Shown here: positions 36,754-44,341 of the stretch, in pieces | How positions within the stretch are numbered: the stretch's first letter is position 1 | Layout of the letters: each line of letters begins with the position of its first letter | Origin: Anabaena azotica FACHB-119 | GTDB taxonomy: Bacteria > Cyanobacteriota > Cyanobacteriia > Cyanobacteriales > Nostocaceae | Direction of reading: 5' to 3' | Assembly (NCBI RefSeq): GCF_014697625.1 | Contig: NZ_JACJSG010000040.1 | Location: 1-64,000, forward strand | Length of the DNA: 64,000 bases | Notes under the pieces: generated by a model | Database searches by the model: none | Told to the model about the DNA's origin: nothing | The model's input: only the letters and a program-made list of their open reading frames with translations | Position numbers and translations under genes: made by a program

Positions 36754-38097
36754 TAATAGGGATTAATGTTAATAGCTACGCTAAGAGTTTAATAGGTGGA
36801 TAGTAGCCAATCAAAGTTTCAATCCCTAATAGGGATTAATGTTAATAGCTACGGAGTTTGCCTAATTTCTTTAACCAAAATAGAGAAGTGTTTCAATCCC
36901 TAATAGGGATTAATGTTAATAGCTACCATTGTTTTAATCGACAGCTTAACCTCTGTCAGTAGTTTCAATCCCTAATAGGGATTAATGTTAATAGCTACTC
37001 GGCTTAGGTTTGGGAAAATCAAATCTTTATCTTGTTTCAATCCCTAATAGGGATTAATGTTAATAGCTACAAGCCGGCTTAGTCGCCGGAGTTCGCACGA
37101 CTAGTTTCAATCCCTAATAGGGATTAATGTTAATAGCTACTTCTAGTTCTTTTTGTTTATCATACTCCGATCTGGTTTCAATCCCTAATAGGGATTAATG
37201 TTAATAGCTACTTTTCTTCAACTAATTTCCCCCCGGAATCACCAGGGTTTCAATCCCTAATAGGGATTAATGTTAATAGCTACAGTGAAAGACTGAAAGC
37301 AACTGCCCAATTTTTAAGGGAGTTAGGTTTCAATCCCTAATAGGGATTAATGTTAATAGCTACTCTATGATGATATTAGTATCGGCTTCACTGATGTTGT
37401 TTCAATCCCTAATAGGGATTAATGTTAATAGCTACGATGCTGTTATCAGCGTTATGCCCGCATGGTGGATTGAGAGTTTCAATCCCTAATAGGGATTAAT
37501 GTTAATAGCTACCCTACGCCGAAGATTCAAATATTTCTCTGGAGGCGTTTCAATCCCTAATAGGGATTAATGTTAATAGCTACCTTTAGCAGGAATGCTG
37601 GGGGGGACGTTAGGAGTTTCAATCCCTAATAGGGATTAATGTTAATAGCTACTTTATATCAGATATTACTTTACCAAAGTCGTTGTACACAAGTTTCAAT
37701 CCCTAATAGGGATTAATGTTAATAGCTACTTGTTCGGATTTCCAATATACAATGTGTGGTCGCAGAGTTTCAATCCCTAATAGGGATTAATGTTAATAGC
37801 TACCAGTTGCGCCATTGTGGTGATTCATCACGATGGCAAGCGTGAGGTTTCAATCCCTAATAGGGATTAATGTTAATAGCTACATATAACTACCAGATCG
37901 CCCCTCCTACAAATTTGAGTTTCAATCCCTAATAGGGATTAATGTTAATAGCTACTTGGATGCCTCAAGTAGCTGAATATTATGAAGAAAGTTTCAATCC
38001 CTAATAGGGATTAATGTTAATAGCTACTTAGTGTGCTTCCTGAAGATCAATAAACATTAAGTTTCAATCCCTAATAGGGATTAATGTTAATAGCTAC

Positions 38098-38350
38098 TGC
38101 CCGGATCTGAAAGGCTTGCTGTATTTGGTTTTCAAGGTGCTGTTTCGTCAACCTGATATTAAAGTAGCTTTTCAGGCGCTGAGTTGTCAAGAGTGGCTCC
38201 AAGAAAAACGGCTCAAAAGTAGTGCTGGTAAGGGTTTGGGAGTTTGCGTCAACCTCATTTTGGTGTTAAATGGCTCAAAAGCAGAAGCAGTAAGGGTTTG
38301 AGCCGGAAAATTTGGTTGAGTATTTCAAACACCTATAGGTTGACGCAAAG
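38098..38350 (-). promoter_or_regulatory. CRISPR leader with internal repeats
   Basis: The gap between cas2 and the first leader-proximal repeat. It contains ggctcaaaag twice (38210-38219, 38272-38281), taagggtttg twice (38229-38238, 38291-38300), and cgtcaacct three times, one of them inverted (38146-38154, 38246-38255, 38337-38346). Repeated motifs in a leader fit binding sites for adaptation or transcription, but the roles are inferred. A 61-codon open frame here is not a gene. Confidence 0.65.
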
Positions 38351-38623
38351 TTAGGCAAAAAATACGGTGGTGTCCATTGGCATTTCGCCGCCGATGCGCT
38401 CAACTTTTCCCTGACAGCAAGCACAGAGGTAGTAAAAGCGGATGCTGTCTTGGTCTGGGTTGATGAGTTTAGCTAGGCGCGATCGCAGTTTAGCATATTG
38501 AGTCTGGGTTAAGTCACACTCAAAAACTGAATACTGCATCCATTGTCCATAAGATTTGAGAACTTTGTGAATTTTAGTCCGCCGCTTATCTTCGGGTATG
38601 TCGTAGGAAATGACTAAATACAT
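38351..38623 (-). CDS. cas2: CRISPR-associated endoribonuclease Cas2
   Basis: A 90-residue Cas2 that forms the spacer-integration complex with Cas1. The start is the ATG at 38623 (MYLVISYDIPEDKRRTKIHK): the ferredoxin-like fold has the catalytic-type aspartate in SYDIP, and the C-terminal half FYYLCACCQGKVERIGGE is typical of I-D Cas2. An upstream open extension to 38827 covers a dispersed repeat and is not coding. It is the last cas gene before the leader. Confidence 0.95.
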   Translation of the reverse strand: MYLVISYDIPEDKRRTKIHKVLKSYGQWMQYSVFECDLTQTQYAKLRSRLAKLINPDQDSIRFYYLCACCQGKVERIGGEMPMDTTVFFA

Positions 38624-38696
38624 GGTGACAGAGAGTAGGGGAGGTTTGTTTTTGTAGAGCTGACTTTTCAGGTTATGTGGAAAAGCTAACGCTAGA

Positions 38697-38785
38697 CCTA
38701 ACCCCCCAGCCCCCTTCCCTACTAGGGAAGGGGGAGAAATCAAAGCCTCTCTCCTTTTAGGGGAGAGGTTTGGAGAGGGGTTTTC
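38697..38785. repeat. Dispersed repeat between cas1 and cas2
   Basis: ctaaccccccagcccccttccc, then tagggaagggggag, cctctctccttttagggg and agaggtttggagaggggttt form inverted arms. A close relative lies at 40742-40820 between cas4 and cas6, and the family also occurs at 18471 and 29052. Confidence 0.75.
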
Positions 38786-38853
38786 CAGATACCATGAAAA
38801 GTTTTGTAGAGACGTTGTATGTAACATCTCTACAGGATTTATGAAAATTATTT

Positions 38854-39855
38854 TTATCTCATAACTAAAGGTGGGTATTTCTCAATTTCACCCATGAGGT
38901 ATTTAGCGAGGAGTCGGGCTTGAATTTCAAAGGTTTCTTGATAACTATATTTCCTCTGCATGACTGGATGCTTAAATTGAGTTTGTTTCTTTTCTTGATA
39001 TAATCTCAAGAAAATGTGCAACCCTTCTTTAGTTAGTGAAACTGCATTGCTAACAGGTTCAGTTACAAAGTCTTTTGGTGTTAGCATTTTGCGGTTAATT
39101 GCACTCAAAACCACAGCATCAACAATTAAGGGGCGAAACTCTTCCATTAAATCTAATGCTAAAGAAGGTCTACCATATCGCTCTGTATGTAGATATCCTA
39201 AATAGGGGTCGAAGCCGACAATATTTAAGGCTCCTTGGATATCGTGACGGAGTAAAGAATATCCTAAACTTAAAAGCGAGTTTACTGGGTCTATTGGTGG
39301 GCGACGGTTGCGAGTATTGAAAGTGAAATTATCTACACGAATTAGATGATTAAAACAACCAAAATAAGCAGCACTACCAGCACCTTCTAAACCGCGAATA
39401 CTATCAATTTTATCAGCTTTATCTACGGAGGCGATCGCCTGAGTTAATTGAGTGATATTATTACCTAAATCAACATCATATCTACGCTGTGCTTCCGATA
39501 AACTATAGCGATAATTTTTCAGTTTACCCCTGACAAAACCTTGGGTAACATGAATCGCTTGTGCTGACTCACCAGCCGCTTTCCATTGTGCAGAACGGAC
39601 GAAAATATTCTTACCCATTTCCGGTTCCAAACTCGCGAGATATTTACCATTATTGGTGAGAAAAGTCAGAGGAATTTTCTTATCGATGAGTTCAGAAATA
39701 GCAGCCGGAGAAATACTAGCCCTCCCCATCACCACTAACCCATCAATTTTTATCAAAGGTACATCTAAAATCGTCTTCTTTTCAAACTTGACATGAAGAC
39801 GTTCATCAACTTTGCTAATAAAAGAATCATCCTGTGTAATGTAAACTGTTCCCAT
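38854..39855 (-). CDS. cas1: CRISPR-associated endonuclease Cas1
   Basis: A 333-residue metal-dependent integrase that inserts new spacers with Cas2. The metal ligands are E157 (RGLEGAGSAAYF), H223 (YLHTERYGRPSLALDLMEEF) and the acidic residues at 235-239. AGGTGAATTT precedes the ATG at 39855. It belongs to the subtype I-D group by its operon context (cas4 upstream, cas2 downstream). Confidence 0.96.
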   Translation of the reverse strand: MGTVYITQDDSFISKVDERLHVKFEKKTILDVPLIKIDGLVVMGRASISPAAISELIDKKIPLTFLTNNGKYLASLEPEMGKNIFVRSAQWKAAGESAQAIHVTQGFVRGKLKNYRYSLSEAQRRYDVDLGNNITQLTQAIASVDKADKIDSIRGLEGAGSAAYFGCFNHLIRVDNFTFNTRNRRPPIDPVNSLLSLGYSLLRHDIQGALNIVGFDPYLGYLHTERYGRPSLALDLMEEFRPLIVDAVVLSAINRKMLTPKDFVTEPVSNAVSLTKEGLHIFLRLYQEKKQTQFKHPVMQRKYSYQETFEIQARLLAKYLMGEIEKYPPLVMR

Positions 39856-39936
39856 AAATTCACCTCAAATAGATATGTTGATTTTTAGCCAGTATGCAAA
39901 CCTCAAAATCCCTTTCCGCGTTTAAAAATTCCTCAC

Positions 39937-40527
39937 CTAACCCACCTCTTGATAACTCCTCACCCTCTCAGAAGCTTTAGGTAAACATTGCAAATTCAGA
40001 CTACATCCTTGACAACGTTTGCTATAAACTGGTGAAGGCATAATACCCGTAGCCAGTAAATTTGTGACTGCATGAATTGTAGCGATCGCAGTTTCGCGTA
40101 ACTCTTGATTTATCTCTACCAATTGTCTGTGATGAGATTGGGCATAATAGATATATCCAGTAGTAATAGTTTGCCCTGTCATCTCCTCCAAACATAAAGC
40201 TTGAGCGCAAACTTGCAACTCATCATTATCCCATTCGCCCTTACTACCGCGCTTATATTCCACAGGATAAAATTGACCATTTGCTGCTTCAATTAAATCA
40301 GATTTACCAATGAGTTTATACTGCTCAGACTTCAGCCAAATTGCCCGAACTTGCCAAGTTTCATCCCGCATATTTTCGCTAATTGTGTGGACGCGATCGT
40401 GTAAACTTGTGCCTTCTATGGTATACTGATTATCAGTAAATTCGCCTGCACAAAACATCCGCCAACAGCGATGCGAACAATAGGCATATTGGTTTAATGC
40501 CGCAATTGGAATGTATTCAGTGTTCAT
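39937..40527 (-). CDS. cas4: CRISPR-associated exonuclease Cas4
   Basis: A 196-residue RecB-like nuclease that trims and orients prespacers by PAM. Iron-sulfur cysteines lie at both ends: C17, C21 and C26 (AYCSHRCWRMFC) and the C-terminal CQGCSLNLQC. Catalytic motifs are KSDLIEA (Asp) and YPVEYKRG (ExK). The start is ATG 40527. It is in line with cas1, with an 81-bp gap. Confidence 0.95.
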   Translation of the reverse strand: MNTEYIPIAALNQYAYCSHRCWRMFCAGEFTDNQYTIEGTSLHDRVHTISENMRDETWQVRAIWLKSEQYKLIGKSDLIEAANGQFYPVEYKRGSKGEWDNDELQVCAQALCLEEMTGQTITTGYIYYAQSHHRQLVEINQELRETAIATIHAVTNLLATGIMPSPVYSKRCQGCSLNLQCLPKASERVRSYQEVG

Positions 40528-40852
40528 AGTTATTGCTTATTAGTTGTTCTATTTCATCTGTCAAACCTAACCCCCCCAACCCCCCTCTCTTAAGGGCAGG
40601 TTTTTCATAAAGTAATCAGTGAGGACTATAAGATTCAGTAAATTATCAGACTTTCATCTACCCCTACACCCCTACACCCTTATACCCCTACACCCTAAAA
40701 TCAGTGTTTTTGGGTCGAAGTGTAAAAAACCTGCCCTTGAAAGCCAACCCCCCTTCCCTACAAGGGAATGGGGGAGTTAAAGCCTCTCTCCTTGTAGGGG
40801 AGAGGTTTGGAGAGGGGTTTCTAATATACTTTGCACCTCTCCAAACAACCTC
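40528..40852. other. Repeat-filled gap between cas6 and cas4
   Basis: It contains a dispersed ccccccaaccccc/agagaggtttggagagg repeat split by a MITE-like element (40592-40738), with a cctacacc low-complexity run inside the element. There is no gene, so the cas transcript would have to cross this structured stretch, or cas4-cas1-cas2 has its own promoter. Confidence 0.6.
40592..40738. mobile_element. MITE-like element between cas6 and cas4
   Basis: A 147-bp element with perfect 14-bp inverted ends: AAGGGCAGGTTTTT (40592-40605) and AAAAACCTGCCCTT (40725-40738). It interrupts a dispersed repeat (ccccctctct on the left, gccaacccccc on the right). No clear target duplication longer than two bases was seen, so the transposon family is unknown. 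Confidence 0.55.
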
Positions 40853-41716
40853 TCACACAGAAGAAAGTCGCCGCAGCATCCCCATACCCATAGTTGTTTT
40901 CCGTCCCACACCTGCGTATAAAGCAAAGTCTGCTAAGGTGTTGATTTGCTTAATTTGTATTGGTTCTACATCACCTAATATGCGATAATTAACTTGTCCC
41001 AAAATGCCGATGAATTTACTTCGAGAATCAGCTAATATTTCTGTATGAATGTTAAGAAACGAAGGAAATATTGACTCGATGGGAATTTGAGTAAATTCTA
41101 TCCCACTGTATTTATGCCAACGCGAAAGTAGGGAATTAAACACACATTCTCTAGTGGGGAGAGTCGTGTCAAATTGTCCTTGACGGAAGGCGGTAGGCGT
41201 GGCGAAGCTAAAGTTAAAAGTACGAATGCTATCGCTGGCTTGCTCATACAATTGCGCGTAGGTGGTAGCATTTGCCCAAGGTTGAGTAGATTGGGGTGTG
41301 CCTTGAATGCTGGTAATATACAAGTTAGCCGGGCCGAGATGCCAAGGATGACTGGGATTAAGATTGAGCCATAGTTGCGTTAGTTGGCTAAATAGGGTGT
41401 CATCCAGTAGAGATATACGCCACCAACAAGGCGTTCCGGCGGGGATGGCTTGCTGATGGAAGTATTGCAATGAGTCACCATGAGGAACTTTCGGCTTATA
41501 TCTACCCTGTCCCCTGTCCCCTGTCCCCTGTCCCCTAGTTTGCAAAGGCGACAGGGTGAAAGCTTTATCGGCGGTGGAGTCGTGCAAGCGATCGCCTAAT
41601 GTGCTATCAACAGAACTAACCAGGGTGAGAAATAGCGCATGTAGATGTCTGCCTGTAAGATATTGTGGAGGAATAGGCGATTGCGGTAGTAAATTAAGAA
41701 CTAAACTATGAGGCAT
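40853..41716 (-). CDS. cas6: CRISPR-associated endoribonuclease Cas6
   Basis: A 287-residue RAMP protein that cuts the repeat RNA to give crRNAs with 8-nt handles. The N-terminal half starts MPHSLVLNLLPQ and has TGRHLHALFL; the C-terminal glycine-rich loop is YAGVGRKTTMGMGMLRRL. His in GRHLHAL is a possible catalytic residue. Residues about 60-72 (TRGQGTGDRGQGR) are encoded by a CCTGTCC heptad repeat that seems to have been inserted in frame. The start is ATG 41716, and it lies 80 bp after the oxygenase gene. Confidence 0.92.
   Translation of the reverse strand: MPHSLVLNLLPQSPIPPQYLTGRHLHALFLTLVSSVDSTLGDRLHDSTADKAFTLSPLQTRGQGTGDRGQGRYKPKVPHGDSLQYFHQQAIPAGTPCWWRISLLDDTLFSQLTQLWLNLNPSHPWHLGPANLYITSIQGTPQSTQPWANATTYAQLYEQASDSIRTFNFSFATPTAFRQGQFDTTLPTRECVFNSLLSRWHKYSGIEFTQIPIESIFPSFLNIHTEILADSRSKFIGILGQVNYRILGDVEPIQIKQINTLADFALYAGVGRKTTMGMGMLRRLSSV
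41506..41536 (+). repeat. Heptanucleotide STRR (CCTGTCC) inside cas6
   Basis: About 4.4 tandem copies of CCTGTCC within the cas6 frame, encoding Gly/Arg/Gln/Asp-rich residues. The same unit occurs extragenically at 2424-2454. Confidence 0.9.
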
Positions 41717-41796
41717 AATAACAATTCAAAATTTAGAAAATACCTTGATTTTTCTTTCTTCCTTTGTGCCTTTGCGTCTTTGCGTGAGAAAAAAAC

Positions 41797-42423
41797 CTAC
41801 TTACGTTTTTTAGCAGTAGCTTGAACAACTCTAGACTCAATAGTAAACTCTGGAATTTCCCCTAGTTCATCGTCGCCTAAACTATACTGTTCACATACCA
41901 AACTCAAACGATTTCCTGGTGTTTTCACAGCATTAACAGAGTGAGTTAAATCACCTTGAAAGTAAACTAAGCTGTTCATCTGCGGTTTAATTTGTCCCAG
42001 TTGGCGTTTGTTTGCTTTGAGAACCAATTCTCCCCCCTGCATATTTTCCGGTACGCGCACATATAAGACGCTGACATACATCGGCGGTTCAATGGTTTTG
42101 CAGTAGGAACGCAGAGAACGATCTATATGTGGATCGACGCGGGAGCCTTCTTTCAGGAGTAAGGGATTGAGGTAAAAGGCGTTACAATTGGGACGGAGAG
42201 CCAAATCTAGGTAGGGTTTGAAGTAGGGAAACTTTTGTTCTACTGTGGGAATGTGCGATCGCCTGAATACCACAGAAAATCCTTTAGTCCCGACAAAATC
42301 ACGGTTGAGGTTGTTGACTGCAAAATAAGGACAGGCGTGAATTTCTCCCCACAAGTGGTTGAGGTAGTCGCTAGGGAAGGCGTTTGGCTGTTGTTGGTAT
42401 TGTTTCACGGGAGGCGATCGCAC
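41797..42423 (-). CDS. 2-oxoglutarate-Fe(II) oxygenase-like protein in the cas operon
   Basis: A 208-residue protein with the Fe(II)/2-oxoglutarate double-stranded beta-helix motif: HxD in DPHIDRSL (H99, D101), the distal His in GDLTHSV (H161), and an Arg two turns later in GNRLSL (R172) that would bind 2-oxoglutarate. Eight bases separate the csc1 stop from its GTG start, and cas6 follows, so it is part of the cas transcript. The substrate is unknown; proteins, small molecules or nucleic acids are all possible. The start is uncertain because no Shine-Dalgarno site is seen; an in-frame GTG at Val6 is an alternative. Confidence 0.8.
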   Translation of the reverse strand: MRSPPVKQYQQQPNAFPSDYLNHLWGEIHACPYFAVNNLNRDFVGTKGFSVVFRRSHIPTVEQKFPYFKPYLDLALRPNCNAFYLNPLLLKEGSRVDPHIDRSLRSYCKTIEPPMYVSVLYVRVPENMQGGELVLKANKRQLGQIKPQMNSLVYFQGDLTHSVNAVKTPGNRLSLVCEQYSLGDDELGEIPEFTIESRVVQATAKKRK

Positions 42424-42431
42424 AGTAATAA

Positions 42432-43139
42432 TTAACTACGAAAATGATATGCTATCCTAGCCGGAATTTGCAGGTTTTGAATATCTTTGAATTGGTAATA
42501 TTGCCCCCGCATTTGCACATTTTGAATTAGACTAACTGGAGGCATATTCACCACATCGTAGCTCATCACTTGATTAGTAAACATCACATCCAAGGGATTT
42601 AAAGGAAATTTGCAAGTAAATATGCCTTCATAAGTTTGAGGTTGGGGTAATTTCTCAACTGTCACCTCAGCCTTACTCATCCATTTACCTAAACGAATCC
42701 ATTTTGGTAATTTGATTTCGTTTTTGGTGATGACAAAAAACTCAAATTGACTTTCTGGTGCAACTTCCTTCGCTCTCCCAAAACTCGGAATATTTTTCTG
42801 CGTCTTCTCCATCTCCACATGATAGTTATTATTAGCATACTTCCAAGTGTTGAGAATAGTAGAATGTCCGATGGAATGTGCGGGAGTGACATAAATTCCC
42901 TGTTCATTCAGGGGTGTTAAATGCTCCTCATATTTTGGCACTTGTTCGGGACAGAAGTAGCGATAGGAATGTTCCTCAGCTACGGTGGTAGAATAGATGG
43001 CGCTATCAACTAAACCCAGTGCATAACAGAGTGCGTAATTATGAATTACTGGCTCTGTTTCGTATAGTCTGCCAATTTCACGAGTAGCAAAATAAAGGCT
43101 GTCGTGTAATTCTAATTGACAACGGTAAATTAATACCAT
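42432..43139 (-). CDS. csc1: Type I-D CRISPR-associated protein Csc1 (Cas5d-like)
   Basis: A 235-residue subunit of the I-D effector complex, the Cas5 equivalent that caps the crRNA 5' handle. It begins MVLIYRCQLELHDSLYFATREIGRLYETEP, a family-typical start. It overlaps csc2 by one base (TAATG), which shows tight translational coupling. Identification also rests on gene order cas10d-csc2-csc1. Confidence 0.93.
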   Translation of the reverse strand: MVLIYRCQLELHDSLYFATREIGRLYETEPVIHNYALCYALGLVDSAIYSTTVAEEHSYRYFCPEQVPKYEEHLTPLNEQGIYVTPAHSIGHSTILNTWKYANNNYHVEMEKTQKNIPSFGRAKEVAPESQFEFFVITKNEIKLPKWIRLGKWMSKAEVTVEKLPQPQTYEGIFTCKFPLNPLDVMFTNQVMSYDVVNMPPVSLIQNVQMRGQYYQFKDIQNLQIPARIAYHFRS

Positions 43140-44155
43140 TACTCTTTCCCCGCTTTCGCAGCAGTTTTCTTTTTACTAATGTGCTTATTGGCGTAAGCTT
43201 TTGCTTCTGCATCAGCTTTTTGTAAAATGCTTTTAATTCCTGCTTCATTTGCAGTGAGATTTTTCACTTCTTGTAATAGAGGTGCAAAAGCATCACCAAT
43301 AAAATCGGTGTGAACAATAAATTCTTCAGTCATTAAAGTTTCAATCGCATTTTTAGCAGCCGTCATGACCTCATCTTCATCTAGAGGGTCAGGAGAATTT
43401 AAGGAATTATTCGCTTTCATCTGGTCATATATTGCTTGAGTCCAGCGTAGATTACTAGTAACTTCACCATCAGCAAATACAACTCCAATCAATTCATTTC
43501 TTACTCTACCTGTGCGGGTGGTTTGCGCTCCATAATGGCGTGTGCGTAAAATGTTATTAAAGACGTAAAGGAAGCTGGCTTCTGTGGGGTCTTTCAGAGT
43601 AACAATACTAGGAAAGAAAACTTGTGGTCTAATGTGGTCTTGTTGATTAATTCGGCTAGTAACTTCGCCGGGTTTGGAACCATTTTCACCTTTAGAAGCC
43701 ATTGTCCCATTTTCAAAGGGAGCATTCAAGGTAAAGGTTTCGTGAGATTCATCAAATGCAGTAATTGAAAATGCTGTATCGACTACAACCTTAGATTTTT
43801 CGGAACCAGAATCACCAATTGCAAAACCATAAATAATGCAATCAGGATTATCCATTGCAAAATTAACGTTATATTCGCATTCTTTATCCGTCATTAAACC
43901 ATAGTTTCGTAGTAATTCCCTACCTACTAAACGTTCTGGGGTAGATTGTTTACGTTTGAACATTGATAACCTACTAATTGTAGTCTTATCTTTAACTCCG
44001 GCTCTAACTCTGGCTTTATTTAATTCTCCATCTGTTTGAAATAAGGGGTAAGATTCGGTGATGCGAATTGTGAGAAAATGGGCGTATTTACCCATTGGTT
44101 TGTAGGGAATTTCTGCTTGAAATAACTTAGATTCAACAGTTTTCAGTAATGTCAT
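43139..44155 (-). CDS. csc2: Type I-D CRISPR-associated protein Csc2 (Cas7d)
   Basis: A 338-residue backbone subunit of the I-D complex (Cas7 family) that coats the crRNA. Typical words are NNILRTRHYGAQTTRTGRVR and the acidic loop DPLDEDEVM, with a lysine-rich C-terminus (KKKTAAKAGKE). The gene ends in the TAATG overlap with csc1. The gap to cas10d is 186 bp and holds an inverted repeat. Confidence 0.93.
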   Translation of the reverse strand: MTLLKTVESKLFQAEIPYKPMGKYAHFLTIRITESYPLFQTDGELNKARVRAGVKDKTTISRLSMFKRKQSTPERLVGRELLRNYGLMTDKECEYNVNFAMDNPDCIIYGFAIGDSGSEKSKVVVDTAFSITAFDESHETFTLNAPFENGTMASKGENGSKPGEVTSRINQQDHIRPQVFFPSIVTLKDPTEASFLYVFNNILRTRHYGAQTTRTGRVRNELIGVVFADGEVTSNLRWTQAIYDQMKANNSLNSPDPLDEDEVMTAAKNAIETLMTEEFIVHTDFIGDAFAPLLQEVKNLTANEAGIKSILQKADAEAKAYANKHISKKKTAAKAGKE

Positions 44156-44220
44156 AATTCATCTCCAAATAATTTAGTAATGGTTGAGGTGAGTAGAACG
44201 GACTAAATAAATCAAGGTTT

Positions 44221-44267
44221 GTAGTAAGGACTTTAGTCCTTTTTTTGAGGACTGAAGTCCTCACTAC
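44221..44267. repeat. Inverted repeat between cas10d and csc2
   Basis: GTAGTAAGGACTTTAGTCCT (44221-44240) and AGGACTGAAGTCCTCACTAC (44248-44267) are near-perfect complements (two differences) with a 7-nt loop of mostly T. It is a dispersed cyanobacterial element that could attenuate transcription within the operon. Confidence 0.75.
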
Positions 44268-44341
44268 GAACTCAATCGTGATAACTTGACAATAGTTAAC
44301 ATAGTTTGATTGATTTTCGACGGTTTACTTAAAATCACAAA

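Larger units (their letters stand above)
35614..38097 (-). CRISPR. Type I-D associated CRISPR array, 37-bp repeats
   Basis: There are 18 intact 37-bp repeats (36816-38097), one repeat split by an insertion sequence (35679-35694 plus 36754-36779), and one degenerate repeat (35614-35642). That gives 19 spacers of about 32-43 bp. On the plus strand the repeat starts GTTTCAATCCCTAATAGGG and ends GTTAATAGCTAC; on the minus strand it ends ATTGAAAC, the usual 5' handle, so transcription should run leftward from a leader at about 38098-38350. The degenerate repeat at the left edge fits the leader-distal end. CCCTA/TAGGG gives a 5-bp stem in the repeat RNA. The cas2 gene lies directly upstream of the leader. 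Confidence 0.95.

Noticed and set aside
36780..38060. Possible self-targeting spacers
   Set aside because: No spacer was seen to match the rest of the window by eye, but this cannot be excluded without a search, so no claim is made.
38116..38301. 61-codon open frame in the CRISPR leader
   Set aside because: It lies in the leader, is on the strand opposite to the cas genes, and is built from the internal leader repeats.
38624..38827. N-terminal extension of Cas2 by 68 codons
   Set aside because: It covers a dispersed repeat; Cas2 starts cleanly at MYLVISYDIP.
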